DNA of 64,000 nucleotides from assembly GCA_942492025.1 (NCBI GenBank), contig CALODJ010000008.1, positions 496,001 to 560,000 on the forward strand, given 5' to 3'. The notes below the pieces were generated by a model, which saw nothing but the letters and a program-made list of their open reading frames with translations, ran no database searches and was not told the DNA's origin. Of the stretch, positions 41,683-49,685 are shown piece by piece; position 1 is the stretch's first letter; each line of letters begins with the position of its first letter. The stretch is from JABDQW01 sp942492025. GTDB taxonomy: Bacteria; Pseudomonadota; Gammaproteobacteria; SZUA-229. The translations under genes and the position numbers were made by a program.

Positions 41683-42452
41683 AACTCAGCGCTCAATATA
41701 ATGCTTTGAAAACGATCACCATCAAGGAGTTTCTCAGGTTCATACGTATATGGCTTCAGACCGTCGTGCCGCCAGCTATCACTGTAGCGCTGTATTTCAT
41801 CATTTTTGGCGAACTGATTGGTTCGCAGATCGGCGATATTGACGGATTTTCCTATATCGACTACATCGTGCCGGGTCTGATTTTGATGGCCGTTATCAGT
41901 AACGCCTATGCCAACTGCGTATCATCCTTTTTCAGCTCGAAGTTCCATCGCAGTGTGGAAGAAATGATGATTTCACCCTTGCCCAACTACATCATCATAG
42001 CGGGCTATGTATCGGGTGGTATGATGCGAGGTATCGTCGTTGGTATCGTTGTTACCCTTGTTTCGATGTTCTTTACCCGTATCGAGATCCACAGTTATAG
42101 CGTCACTCTGGCGGTGTTTGTACTGACGTCTATCCTGTTTGCGCTGGCAGGCTTCATCAACGCGGTTTACGCCAAGACATTCGATGATATCAGCATCATC
42201 CCCACTTTTATTCTGACGCCGCTCACTTATCTCGGTGGTATATTCTATTCTATTAACATGCTGCCCGAAGTCTGGCAGAAGATTTCACTGGCTAACCCTA
42301 TCCTGTATATGATTAACGCATTTCGCTATGGGTTTCTGGGTATAACCGATATTGATCTGACCGTCGCGTTCATTATCATCCTATGCTTTATCACGGGCCT
42401 TTTCATATTTGCATTACGTCTGCTGGATAAGGGTGTCGGCATTAAGCCGTAA
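41679..42452 (+). CDS. ABC-2 type transporter permease (YadH-like)
   Basis: Permease of 257 aa with six hydrophobic helices. The motif PPAITVALYFIIFGELIGSQIGDI and later FILTPLTYLGGIFYSINMLPEVWQKISLANPILYMINAFRYGFLG are hallmarks of the YadH/ABC2_membrane branch, here split by a gap of short loops. It pairs with the overlapping ATPase upstream. The exported compound is unknown. Confidence 0.9.
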   Translation: MKLSAQYNALKTITIKEFLRFIRIWLQTVVPPAITVALYFIIFGELIGSQIGDIDGFSYIDYIVPGLILMAVISNAYANCVSSFFSSKFHRSVEEMMISPLPNYIIIAGYVSGGMMRGIVVGIVVTLVSMFFTRIEIHSYSVTLAVFVLTSILFALAGFINAVYAKTFDDISIIPTFILTPLTYLGGIFYSINMLPEVWQKISLANPILYMINAFRYGFLGITDIDLTVAFIIILCFITGLFIFALRLLDKGVGIKP

Positions 42453-42560
42453 TTCGAACAGCCCTGGCGTTTTATAGTCTGCAACCGAAACGACAATATA
42501 GACAGCTATATTACTGTCCGCGAATAATGCGAAAAACGCAAACAAAAAACCCAATGCAAT

Positions 42561-42667
42561 CCGCAAATAAACGCGAATACACGTAAATATCGATTGGAGT
42601 TTTTCTTGGTAAAAATGCTTAACATAAACACCCGAGACTATTAGCGTTCATTTGCGTTTATTTGCGG
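42561..42667. repeat. CCGCAAATAAACGC inverted repeat
   Basis: CCGCAAATAAACGCGAATAC at 42561-42580 faces GCGTTCATTTGCGTTTATTTGCGG at 42644-42667. A related single arm lies at 9960-9988. With copy 7 of the GTGCGC repeat it accounts for most of the 42453-42828 gap between convergent genes. Confidence 0.75.
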
Positions 42668-42723
42668 AAAAATAGAATTTTTTATCTGCACCTGCACCCT
42701 TCCGATATACCTTGTGAACAGAC

Positions 42724-42799
42724 GTAGGGTGCGCCGTGCGCACCATTGAGCGGGTATTTTATTGATAGTACCGGTCCCGGTGCGCGCGGCGCACCCTAC
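42724..42799. repeat. GTGCGC palindromic repeat, copy 7
   Basis: Left arm GGGTGCGCCGTGCGCACC and right arm GGTGCGCGCGGCGCACCC, one changed base in the latter, with a 36-nt spacer. It lies between convergent genes and lacks the longer leader. Confidence 0.88.
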
Positions 42800-42828
42800 C
42801 TGTGATATGCCGCTTTAAGATTATGGTC

Positions 42829-43347
42829 TCAGGTGTTTTCAGACAGTGCGGGGATATTGCGCTGCAAAGCAGCAAAGCCACCAAACAGTAACGCGGTAAA
42901 TACAAGATTGCCCAACAGACTGTTCTGGAAAAACGGTATGGCGGCAATATAGGCCTGCATAAGCCCATCGACTGTCATCGGATACAGGCCGGAAGTCACC
43001 CATACACCAAAGTTAGTCAGCAAAAAGAACAGAACCGATGCAGCCACTGCGGCGATTGCGATGCGGCCTGTATTTATCTGCTTCCTGATCCAGAAACCAA
43101 TGACAACGGTTAATGCAAATCCCCCATACACGTACAGCATGGTGTCATGCAGGCCGAGGATGAGATCGCTCAGTAATAGCGCAAGACAAGGCACAAGAAA
43201 GGCAACGCGTTTGTCGGAGAAGTAGGTGCCACCAAACAACGCCATTGCCGCGACAGGTGATACATTGGGCGGATGCGGCAGTATTCGGAATACCGCTACC
43301 GCAAATATGATCAAAGCCAGTGTTATTAATCGGGTATTCATCACCAT
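42829..43347 (-). CDS. DUF6580-like integral membrane protein
   Basis: Inner-membrane protein of 172 aa with about five helices. The N-terminal segment RILPHPPNVSPVAAMALFGGTYF is a family-specific motif, and the overall shape resembles substrate-binding S components of ECF transporters. The substrate is unknown. It may start at either of two close ATGs (43347 or 43341). No partner ATPase is adjacent. Confidence 0.78.
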   Translation of the reverse strand: MVMNTRLITLALIIFAVAVFRILPHPPNVSPVAAMALFGGTYFSDKRVAFLVPCLALLLSDLILGLHDTMLYVYGGFALTVVIGFWIRKQINTGRIAIAAVAASVLFFLLTNFGVWVTSGLYPMTVDGLMQAYIAAIPFFQNSLLGNLVFTALLFGGFAALQRNIPALSENT

Positions 43348-43408
43348 CTCGATGCCGTCTTCATGTTCCGATCGATCTTAGCATAAGCGCTCGCAGGAAA
43401 CTGTATTT

Positions 43409-43562
43409 TAAGGAAGCTCTGAATAATTTCATCCAGGAATTATCAATGCGCGAAAAACAAAAATGCGATTTTATTTTTTTTATTTTCAATCACGTATATG
43501 ATTGAAAATGGTGGCACATCCATGTGCCGCAATGAAACGCTGAATATATCAGAGTTTCCTTA
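43409..43562. mobile_element. MITE-B copy 2
   Basis: A 154-bp element with ends TAAGGAAGCTCTGAATAATT and ATATCAGAGTTTCCTTA. Its internal stems CAATCA-loop-TGATTG and GGCACA-TCCA-TGTGCC pair despite base changes from copy 1. It lies upstream of the acetolactate-synthase-like gene, in a 303-bp gap that otherwise holds nothing. Confidence 0.85.
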
Positions 43563-43650
43563 GTCTATTGGCTTGCAGCTGCTACAAGTCTAAGATGTAG
43601 TGGATCGCGGTCGTTTCAGCCAGACGAAACCACGAAATAAAGGAATCCTG

Positions 43651-45303
43651 ATGAAAGCATCTGATCTGTTTGTGCAATGCCTGGAAGCTGAAGGCATCGA
43701 ATATATCTTCGGTGTACCCGGTGAAGAAAACGCCGATTTCATGCTGTCGCTGGAGAAATCGGACGCAATAAAGTTCATCCTGTGCAGACACGAACAGGGC
43801 GCTGCCTTCATGGCTGAAATCTACGGCCGACTTACCGGGCACACTGCCGGCTGCCTGGGGACACTCGGGCCCGGTGCGACCAATCTGATCACCGGCGTCG
43901 CAGATTCCAACATGGATCGTGCCCCCATGCTGGTACTGACCGGCCAGGGCGACACAGAGCGCCTGCACAAGGAGTCCCACCAGATCATGGACGTCGTCCA
44001 GATGTTCGATCCGGTGACGAAGTGGGCAACCACCGTTCTGCACCCGAACAACATCCCGGAGATTGTGCGCAAGGCCGTTCGCCTGGCGCGCACCGAAAAA
44101 CCGGGGGCCGTGCATATCGAGCTACCCGAGGATATCGCCAAGAAAGATGCAACGACCAGGCCGCTGCAGCCACAACGCTTTCGACGCCCGGTACCTGATG
44201 ACAAAATTGTCGATGTTGCCTTTGAGATACTGAAGAAGGCCAAACGCCCGGTCATCCTCGCCGGTAACGGCTGTATTCGCAAGCGTGCCAGTAAACAGTT
44301 GCGGATGTTCTGCGAAAACACCGGCATCGGCGTGATCAGTACTTTCATGGCAAAAGGCTGCGTTGATATGGATGCCGATTACTGCCTGTATACCATCGGC
44401 CTTCAGGCCAAGGATGTGGTGGCCTGTGCGATGGATGCCGCCGATGTCGTGCTCGCGCTCGGTTATGACATGGTCGAGTATCATCCTGACCTGTGGAACG
44501 CCGAGGGCGACAAACACATCATACATGCAGACTTCCTGCCAGCGGAAATCGATGAGGACTATCACCCCGAGACAGAAATTGTCGGCGACCTCGCGCATAC
44601 CCTGTGGATGCTGAACCAGCGCGTCGAAGCCAATGGTGGTCTTGAGTTCGACCTTGCCCAGCAGGCCGCCACCCGCCGTGACATGAAGGCAGAACTTGAG
44701 ATGTACAGGAATGACGACACCCAGGGCGTCATCAAACCCCAGAAGGTTTTATGGGATATACGCCATCTGCTGGGTCCAGAGGATATCCTGCTGTCGGATG
44801 TCGGCGCCCATAAGATGTGGATTGCCCGACACTACCAATGCCACGAACCCAACACCTGCCTGATTCCGAACGGCTTCTGCTCAATGGGCTCGGCGCTTCC
44901 CGGTGCCATCGCAGCCAATCTGGTGTTACCTCAGCGGCGTGTTATCGCGGTTTGTGGTGACGCGGGATTCCTGATGAATGTACAGGAGATGGAAACGGCG
45001 CGCCGGCTGGATTCGAACATCGTTGCCATGGTATGGGAGGACCGGGAATATGGCCTGATCGCATGGAAACAGCAAACACAATTCGGTACGCACACCGATC
45101 TAAGCTTTGGCAATCCGGACTGGCTGAAACTGGCAGACGCATTCGGCTGGAAAGGACACTTTGTCGATAACAGCAACGACCTCGCCCCTGTACTGGAAAG
45201 AGCCTTCAAGGAACGAGGGCCGAGCCTGGTCGTTGTACCGATAGATTATCGTGAGAACTTGAAACTGACCGAACGCCTGGGCGACATTGCCTGCCCGATT
45301 TAA
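43651..45303 (+). CDS. Acetolactate synthase-like TPP enzyme
   Basis: A 550-aa TPP-dependent enzyme of the acetohydroxyacid synthase/pyruvate oxidase superfamily. Catalytic Glu is in FGVPGEENADF near the N-terminus; GTLGPGATNLITGVADSN is the conserved PYR motif; GDAGFLMNVQEMETARRLDSN with the Mg2+/TPP loop lies in the last third. ATG at 43651 follows AAAGGAATCC; an earlier start at 43600 is unlikely. Length suits AlsS-type enzymes lacking a regulatory subunit. It is followed by an aldehyde dehydrogenase, so the product could be an aldehyde or acyloin rather than acetolactate. Confidence 0.85.
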   Translation: MKASDLFVQCLEAEGIEYIFGVPGEENADFMLSLEKSDAIKFILCRHEQGAAFMAEIYGRLTGHTAGCLGTLGPGATNLITGVADSNMDRAPMLVLTGQGDTERLHKESHQIMDVVQMFDPVTKWATTVLHPNNIPEIVRKAVRLARTEKPGAVHIELPEDIAKKDATTRPLQPQRFRRPVPDDKIVDVAFEILKKAKRPVILAGNGCIRKRASKQLRMFCENTGIGVISTFMAKGCVDMDADYCLYTIGLQAKDVVACAMDAADVVLALGYDMVEYHPDLWNAEGDKHIIHADFLPAEIDEDYHPETEIVGDLAHTLWMLNQRVEANGGLEFDLAQQAATRRDMKAELEMYRNDDTQGVIKPQKVLWDIRHLLGPEDILLSDVGAHKMWIARHYQCHEPNTCLIPNGFCSMGSALPGAIAANLVLPQRRVIAVCGDAGFLMNVQEMETARRLDSNIVAMVWEDREYGLIAWKQQTQFGTHTDLSFGNPDWLKLADAFGWKGHFVDNSNDLAPVLERAFKERGPSLVVVPIDYRENLKLTERLGDIACPI

Positions 45304-45409
45304 AACAGGGGCGAGAGTCGAGGTAAAAGACAACTGATGAATCCATGCGCGATAAAACTACCGTACTCTCTATATCTCGATGGCAACGACTTTCAAATGG
45401 TAAAGAACA

Positions 45410-46846
45410 ATGACTAAGCACTTCCCACTTCTGGTTCCTGGCGCTGCGGCTGATGGCAAAGTTGAAGTTTCCGCACCGTATGATTGTGCGGTTATAGCAA
45501 CGGTTGATACAGGCGGTAGTGAGGCAGTTGATACAGCCCTGAAAACTGCTGATGCGCTGTTTCGAGACCAAAATAGCTGGCTGATCGCCGAGCAGCGTAT
45601 TCAAGTCCTGGCCAAAACAGCGGACATCATGCAATCACGTTTCGATGAGCTTGCCGTTGAAGCTGCCCGCGAGGGCGGCAAGCCGCTGATGGATTCTAAA
45701 GTCGAAGTTGCTCGTGCAATCGATGGCATCAAGAACTGCATTGAAGTATTGCGCACCGAGCACGGTGAGGAAATCCCGATGCAGAAAAATGCGGCCTCGA
45801 TGAACCGTCTCGCATTCACCACGCACGAGCCCATTGGTGTTGTTGTTGCTGTCAGTGCCTTCAACCATCCGCTCAACCTTGCGGTGCACCAGATCGGTCC
45901 CGCAGTTGCAGCGGGCTGCCCGGTTATCATCAAACCGGCTGGCGATACCCCCTTATCCTGTTTTCGCCTGATCGGCATACTGCGTGAAGCCGGACTGCCA
46001 GAAGCCTGGTGCCAGGGTATTTTGACCTCCGGCCTCGATGTGGCCACGCAACTGGTGGCGGATAAGCGCGTCGGCTTCTTTAGCTTCATTGGCAGCGCCG
46101 GTGTCGGCTGGATGCTGCGCTCCAAACTCGCACCCGGAACCCGTTGTGCGCTGGAACATGGCGGTGTCGCACCAGTGATCGTGGCCGAGGATGCCGATCT
46201 CGATGATGCTATTCCTCTGCTTGCAAAGGCCGGTTTCTATCATGCCGGTCAGGTCTGCGTTTCCGTGCAAAGAGTGTATGCGCATTCATCCATCGCACGG
46301 CAACTCGCCGAACGCATCGCCGCAGCCGGCAGCAACATGAAAGTCGGTGATCCAATCTTGCCAGACACCGATATTGGCCCACTCATCAGGCAGGCAGAAG
46401 TCGACCGTGTTGATGAATGGGTCCAGGATGCAGTCAACAAGGGCGCTGAACTCATCAGTGGCGGCAGCAAATTGAGCGACACCACCTACGAAGCCACCGT
46501 ATTGTTCAACCCGCCAGACGATGCCGTCATTTCGTGCAACGAAGTATTCGGCCCGGTAATTCAGGTTTATGCATTCGACGACATCGATGAAGCCATAGCC
46601 CGGGCCAATGCGCTCGATGTTTCATTCCAGGCCGCCGTGTTCTCCAAAAACATCGACACCTGCATGCACGCCTTCAAACGCCTGAACGGCTCGGCCATCA
46701 TGGTGAATGATCACACCGCTTTTCGTGTCGACTGGATGCCTTTTGCCGGCTTGAAACATTCCGGCTACGGCGTAGGCGGTATACCTTACACGTTCAGAGA
46801 TATGCAGAGCGAGAAAATGATGGTGATACGTTCACCGTCGTTGTAG
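45410..46846 (+). CDS. NAD(P)-dependent aldehyde dehydrogenase
   Basis: A 478-aa ALDH-superfamily enzyme that oxidises an aldehyde to the acid or CoA ester. Conserved residues: N in SAFNHPLNLAVHQ, the catalytic E in ALEHGG, and the nucleophile C in AGQVCVSVQR. The terminal FAGLKHSGYGVGG is normal. It begins 106 nt after the TPP enzyme and in the same direction, so the two probably form an operon. The aldehyde is unknown. Relatives act on phosphonoacetaldehyde, lactaldehyde or sulfoacetaldehyde. Confidence 0.88.
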   Translation: MTKHFPLLVPGAAADGKVEVSAPYDCAVIATVDTGGSEAVDTALKTADALFRDQNSWLIAEQRIQVLAKTADIMQSRFDELAVEAAREGGKPLMDSKVEVARAIDGIKNCIEVLRTEHGEEIPMQKNAASMNRLAFTTHEPIGVVVAVSAFNHPLNLAVHQIGPAVAAGCPVIIKPAGDTPLSCFRLIGILREAGLPEAWCQGILTSGLDVATQLVADKRVGFFSFIGSAGVGWMLRSKLAPGTRCALEHGGVAPVIVAEDADLDDAIPLLAKAGFYHAGQVCVSVQRVYAHSSIARQLAERIAAAGSNMKVGDPILPDTDIGPLIRQAEVDRVDEWVQDAVNKGAELISGGSKLSDTTYEATVLFNPPDDAVISCNEVFGPVIQVYAFDDIDEAIARANALDVSFQAAVFSKNIDTCMHAFKRLNGSAIMVNDHTAFRVDWMPFAGLKHSGYGVGGIPYTFRDMQSEKMMVIRSPSL

Positions 46847-46899
46847 ATCGTATTTAACGTAGAGGTGCTGAGATCGCAGAACGCGTTATCACCAATAAC

Positions 46900-46971
46900 G
46901 TAGGGTGCGCCGTGCGCACCATATTACTCGTGTTGGACTGCTGGTAATTCGGTGCGCACGGCGCACCCTAC
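46900..46971. repeat. GTGCGC palindromic repeat, copy 8
   Basis: Full palindrome GGGTGCGCCGTGCGCACC / GGTGCGCACGGCGCACCC with a 30-nt spacer, 50 nt after the aldehyde dehydrogenase. The rest of the 46847-47239 gap is the porin fragment below. Confidence 0.9.
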
Positions 46972-46981
46972 TATTCAATAA

Positions 46982-47173
46982 CTAGTAAAAGCCCCACCTG
47001 AAGCCCAGCGACAAGGTGGAGAACTCGGGACTGGATGAATTGATGACTTCCCAGTCTGCCGTTATCGCCAATGCCCTGGTAAAGCTGTACGAAACACCCA
47101 GGCCATAAAACATATCCAGTCCGTCTGCAGTCGCAGTGATAGTATTTCTTTGCAGACCAGCATCACCGATGTG
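46982..47173 (-). pseudogene. C-terminal fragment of an outer-membrane beta-barrel protein
   Basis: A 63-codon open stretch on the minus strand ends with TADWEVINSSSPEFSTLSLGF and RWGFY-stop; the final aromatic and alternating pattern match OmpA/OmpW-type barrels. No start codon or upstream barrel exists: the frame hits TAA at 47174-47176. I read it as the remains of a deleted porin gene. An ATG inside (MFYGLGVSYSF) would make only 43 residues. Confidence 0.65.
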
Positions 47174-47239
47174 TTACAAGCAATACGTTAGCATTGCGTC
47201 TTTTTCGCTCTTGCGGTGAAATAACACATCCAGGCCGTA

Positions 47240-48139
47240 TCAGTCATTCCACAGCCAGGCAGCGCCTCTTACACCCGATGAATCCCCGAACTTCGGTGGC
47301 ATCAGTTTTGTATCCACCCGGTCAGAAAACACGTACTTTTCCCACAATTTGGGTACATTATAATAGAGCCGTTGAATATTGCCCATGCCACCACCGAGTA
47401 CGATCACATCGGGATCAAGAATATTGATCACATGTGCCAGGCTCCTTGCCATACGGTCTTCATATCGGTGCAGACAGGATTCGGCGATAGCATTGCCTGC
47501 TGAAGCAAGCTCGACAATTTGCCTGGCATCGAGCACCGACCCGGACAGTGCAAGATAATCGTGACTCATACCTGGGCCCGATATCCAGGTCTCGATGCAA
47601 CCCTGTTTACCGCAGTAACACGACGGCCCGGGGCGTTCGTTATCCTGCGGCCACGGCAAAGGGTTGTGGCCCCATTCACCCGCGATTGCGTTGGGACCTT
47701 GCAGCAGATGGTTCCCGACCACAACGCCTGCACCCGTTCCGGTACCGGCGATGACACCAAAAACCACATTGGCGCCTGCGGCTGCCCCATCGGTCGCTTC
47801 CGATAATGCAAAGCAATTGGCATCATTGGCGACCCTGACGTCCCGATGGAGCAATTTTTTCAGGTCCTCGTGAACCGCTTTTCCGTTCATGCAGACGGTG
47901 TTTGAGTTTTTTAACAGGCCCGTTGCTGGCGAAATGGCACCCGGTGTCCCGATACCAATGCTCCCGCGTTGATTCAGTCCGGTTTCTATATCATTCACCA
48001 GAACACTGATGCATTGCAGCATTGCGGCGTAATCATCTGCCGGTGTGGGTACGCGTTCACGGAACAGTTCTTCACCGCTGGCAGAGAGGGCAATACCTTC
48101 GATTTTGGTACCGCCGAGATCGATGCCGATTTTGATCAT
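47240..48139 (-). CDS. ROK-family sugar kinase
   Basis: Sugar kinase of 299 aa: ATP loop DLGGTKIEG at residues 6-14, catalytic D in VANDANCFALSE, GEWGHNPLP, and the zinc motif CYCGKQGCIE. It resembles fructokinase Mak and N-acetylglucosamine kinase NagK. The substrate cannot be set from sequence. It begins at ATG 48139 and is followed on its 3' side by the porin fragment. No sugar transporter is adjacent. Confidence 0.88.
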   Translation of the reverse strand: MIKIGIDLGGTKIEGIALSASGEELFRERVPTPADDYAAMLQCISVLVNDIETGLNQRGSIGIGTPGAISPATGLLKNSNTVCMNGKAVHEDLKKLLHRDVRVANDANCFALSEATDGAAAGANVVFGVIAGTGTGAGVVVGNHLLQGPNAIAGEWGHNPLPWPQDNERPGPSCYCGKQGCIETWISGPGMSHDYLALSGSVLDARQIVELASAGNAIAESCLHRYEDRMARSLAHVINILDPDVIVLGGGMGNIQRLYYNVPKLWEKYVFSDRVDTKLMPPKFGDSSGVRGAAWLWND

Positions 48140-48245
48140 GGTGTTAATAACCGCAAAGTCGCAGAGTACGCGAAGGTTTGAGTTTGGCCTGTAACGCTTT
48201 ACTTATACAGGCCTGGGCTTTTCATCCAATCGTGAAATAGACCAA

Positions 48246-48373
48246 CGTCATTGCTGTATGTGTTACGTATTTCGTTGATGAAATAACGCGTACACATCGT
48301 AGGGTGCGCCGTGCGCACCGAAATCAGTAGAACTGCAGGAGGACTGCCGAGCGGTGCGCACGGCGCACCCTAC
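48246..48373. repeat. GTGCGC palindromic repeat, copy 9, with upstream module
   Basis: Palindrome at 48299-48373, preceded by GTTACGTATTTCGTTGATGAAATAACGCGT, which starts about 48261 and is the best-conserved example of the leader. It is the main content of the 48140-48454 gap between two genes transcribed in the same direction; CGCAAAGTCGCAGAGTACGCG at 48152 is a decayed CGCAGAG repeat. Confidence 0.88.
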
Positions 48374-48454
48374 CTCCTCTGTATCATCACTACACAAGAA
48401 CCAGAAAGTTCCGCAGCAGTTGCAGGTAATAAATCACTGCTAACCGTTCTCTAA

Positions 48455-49003
48455 TCACTGTTCTCTTTTCCTCCAGTACACTTCACTCTCGTTCGTGTCT
48501 CGGGTCAGCACCCTCGCCAGCACAAACAGCAGATCAGAAAGCCTGTTGACATAAGCCAGCAAATCCGCAGCCAGTGCTCTATCCTGGTGATGCGCTACCA
48601 GGCTGCGTTCGGCACGCCTGCAGACAGCGCGCGTTACATGGCACAGGGACGCAGCTTCACCGCCGCCCGGAAGTATGAACTCCTGCAATGGCGGCAACTC
48701 TGCGTTGAAATGGTCGAGCTGATGTTCCAGAAAGCTGACGTCTTCTGCCATGATGATTGCTTGAGAAAGACTGAGTTCAGCACCGACATTAAACAGGTCA
48801 TGCTGAATCCTGCTGATTAGCTCGTGTAACTCAGCGTTACTGACCTTTGATGCGAGCAGGCCGACGAAGCTGTTGAGCTCATCGATGTCGCCCTGCGCGT
48901 GTATCAGGCTGTCGGTTTTACTGAGTCGGCTACCATCAGCCGTTCCGGTCTCACCGGCATCACCGGTACGCGTATAAATTTTCGTCAGTCGATTGCCCAT
49001 CAT
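48455..49003 (-). CDS. pduO: PduO-type cob(I)alamin adenosyltransferase
   Basis: Converts cob(I)alamin and ATP to adenosylcobalamin. The N-terminal KIYTRTGDAGETGTADGSRL (ATP-binding) and the helical bundle with VCRRAERSLVAHH and LLAYVNRLSDLLFVLAR are diagnostic of the family; the conserved Arg and Asp in the latter segment are present. A 182-aa protein with a choice of two adjacent start codons. The gene lies at the 3' end of the btuB-tonB operon, with its start touching the tonB stop, so uptake and activation of cobalamin would be made together. Confidence 0.92.
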   Translation of the reverse strand: MMGNRLTKIYTRTGDAGETGTADGSRLSKTDSLIHAQGDIDELNSFVGLLASKVSNAELHELISRIQHDLFNVGAELSLSQAIIMAEDVSFLEHQLDHFNAELPPLQEFILPGGGEAASLCHVTRAVCRRAERSLVAHHQDRALAADLLAYVNRLSDLLFVLARVLTRDTNESEVYWRKREQ

Positions 49004-49675
49004 TCAGATCATATTGAAGACGACATCGACCTGGAACGCTTCAGGCTGGTGCAGATAGTCTTTGGCAGGCTCGAACGGTTCAATGCCCTGTACTGCTTCG
49101 AGCGCGGCCTTGTCGAGTATTCCTGTTTTGCTTGAATGCACCAGCCGGGTGTCGTTGATCGTACCGTCGGGATGGAGCACAAACTCGACCCGGGCGACAC
49201 CTTCCCGACGTTGCCGTCTGGCCATGTAGGGATACTGCTTGTGCTCACTTATCTTGCTGTGTAACAGCTCGACTATGACGCTGCTGTGTCCTGCGGCACT
49301 GGTCGAGCGGGTCAGAGCCTGTTTGCCTGAATCGTGGTCAATACTCTCCGTTGCAGTTGCACCAGCGGATGGAATAACAGCCCCAGTGACAAATTTTGCC
49401 AGCCGGTTATCCGGCGTTTTCTCGCGATCAACCGTATTGCTGTGTTTAATTCTCCGGGTTTGTTGCGACCGCTGTGACTGAGCCGCCTCACTGCGGGCTG
49501 CCCGTTCGGTTTCACGCTGGTTTGAGACAGTGCTGGAGCTCACCAGCTCGATGTGTATGCCAGTACCCGTTGCCTGCATGACCTCATGCGTCTGTACGAC
49601 ACCAAATATCACAGACGCATGCAACGCAAGCGATATCGTCGTAGTCATTGTGATCGGGCTGAGCGCAGGTTTCAT
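49004..49675 (-). CDS. tonB: TonB-family energy transducer
   Basis: A 223-aa TonB-like protein. It has an N-terminal anchor (TTTISLALHASVIFGVV), a long low-complexity linker rich in Arg, Ser and Gln rather than the Pro/Lys of classical TonB, and a C-terminal TonB domain with QYPYMARRQRREGVARVEFVL and ALEAVQGIEPFEPA. It would couple the inner-membrane proton gradient to the receptor upstream. No exbB or exbD is adjacent, so it probably uses the chromosomal ExbBD. The gene starts 10 nt after the receptor stop. Confidence 0.88.
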   Translation of the reverse strand: MKPALSPITMTTTISLALHASVIFGVVQTHEVMQATGTGIHIELVSSSTVSNQRETERAARSEAAQSQRSQQTRRIKHSNTVDREKTPDNRLAKFVTGAVIPSAGATATESIDHDSGKQALTRSTSAAGHSSVIVELLHSKISEHKQYPYMARRQRREGVARVEFVLHPDGTINDTRLVHSSKTGILDKAALEAVQGIEPFEPAKDYLHQPEAFQVDVVFNMI

Positions 49676-49685
49676 CGCGTATAGA

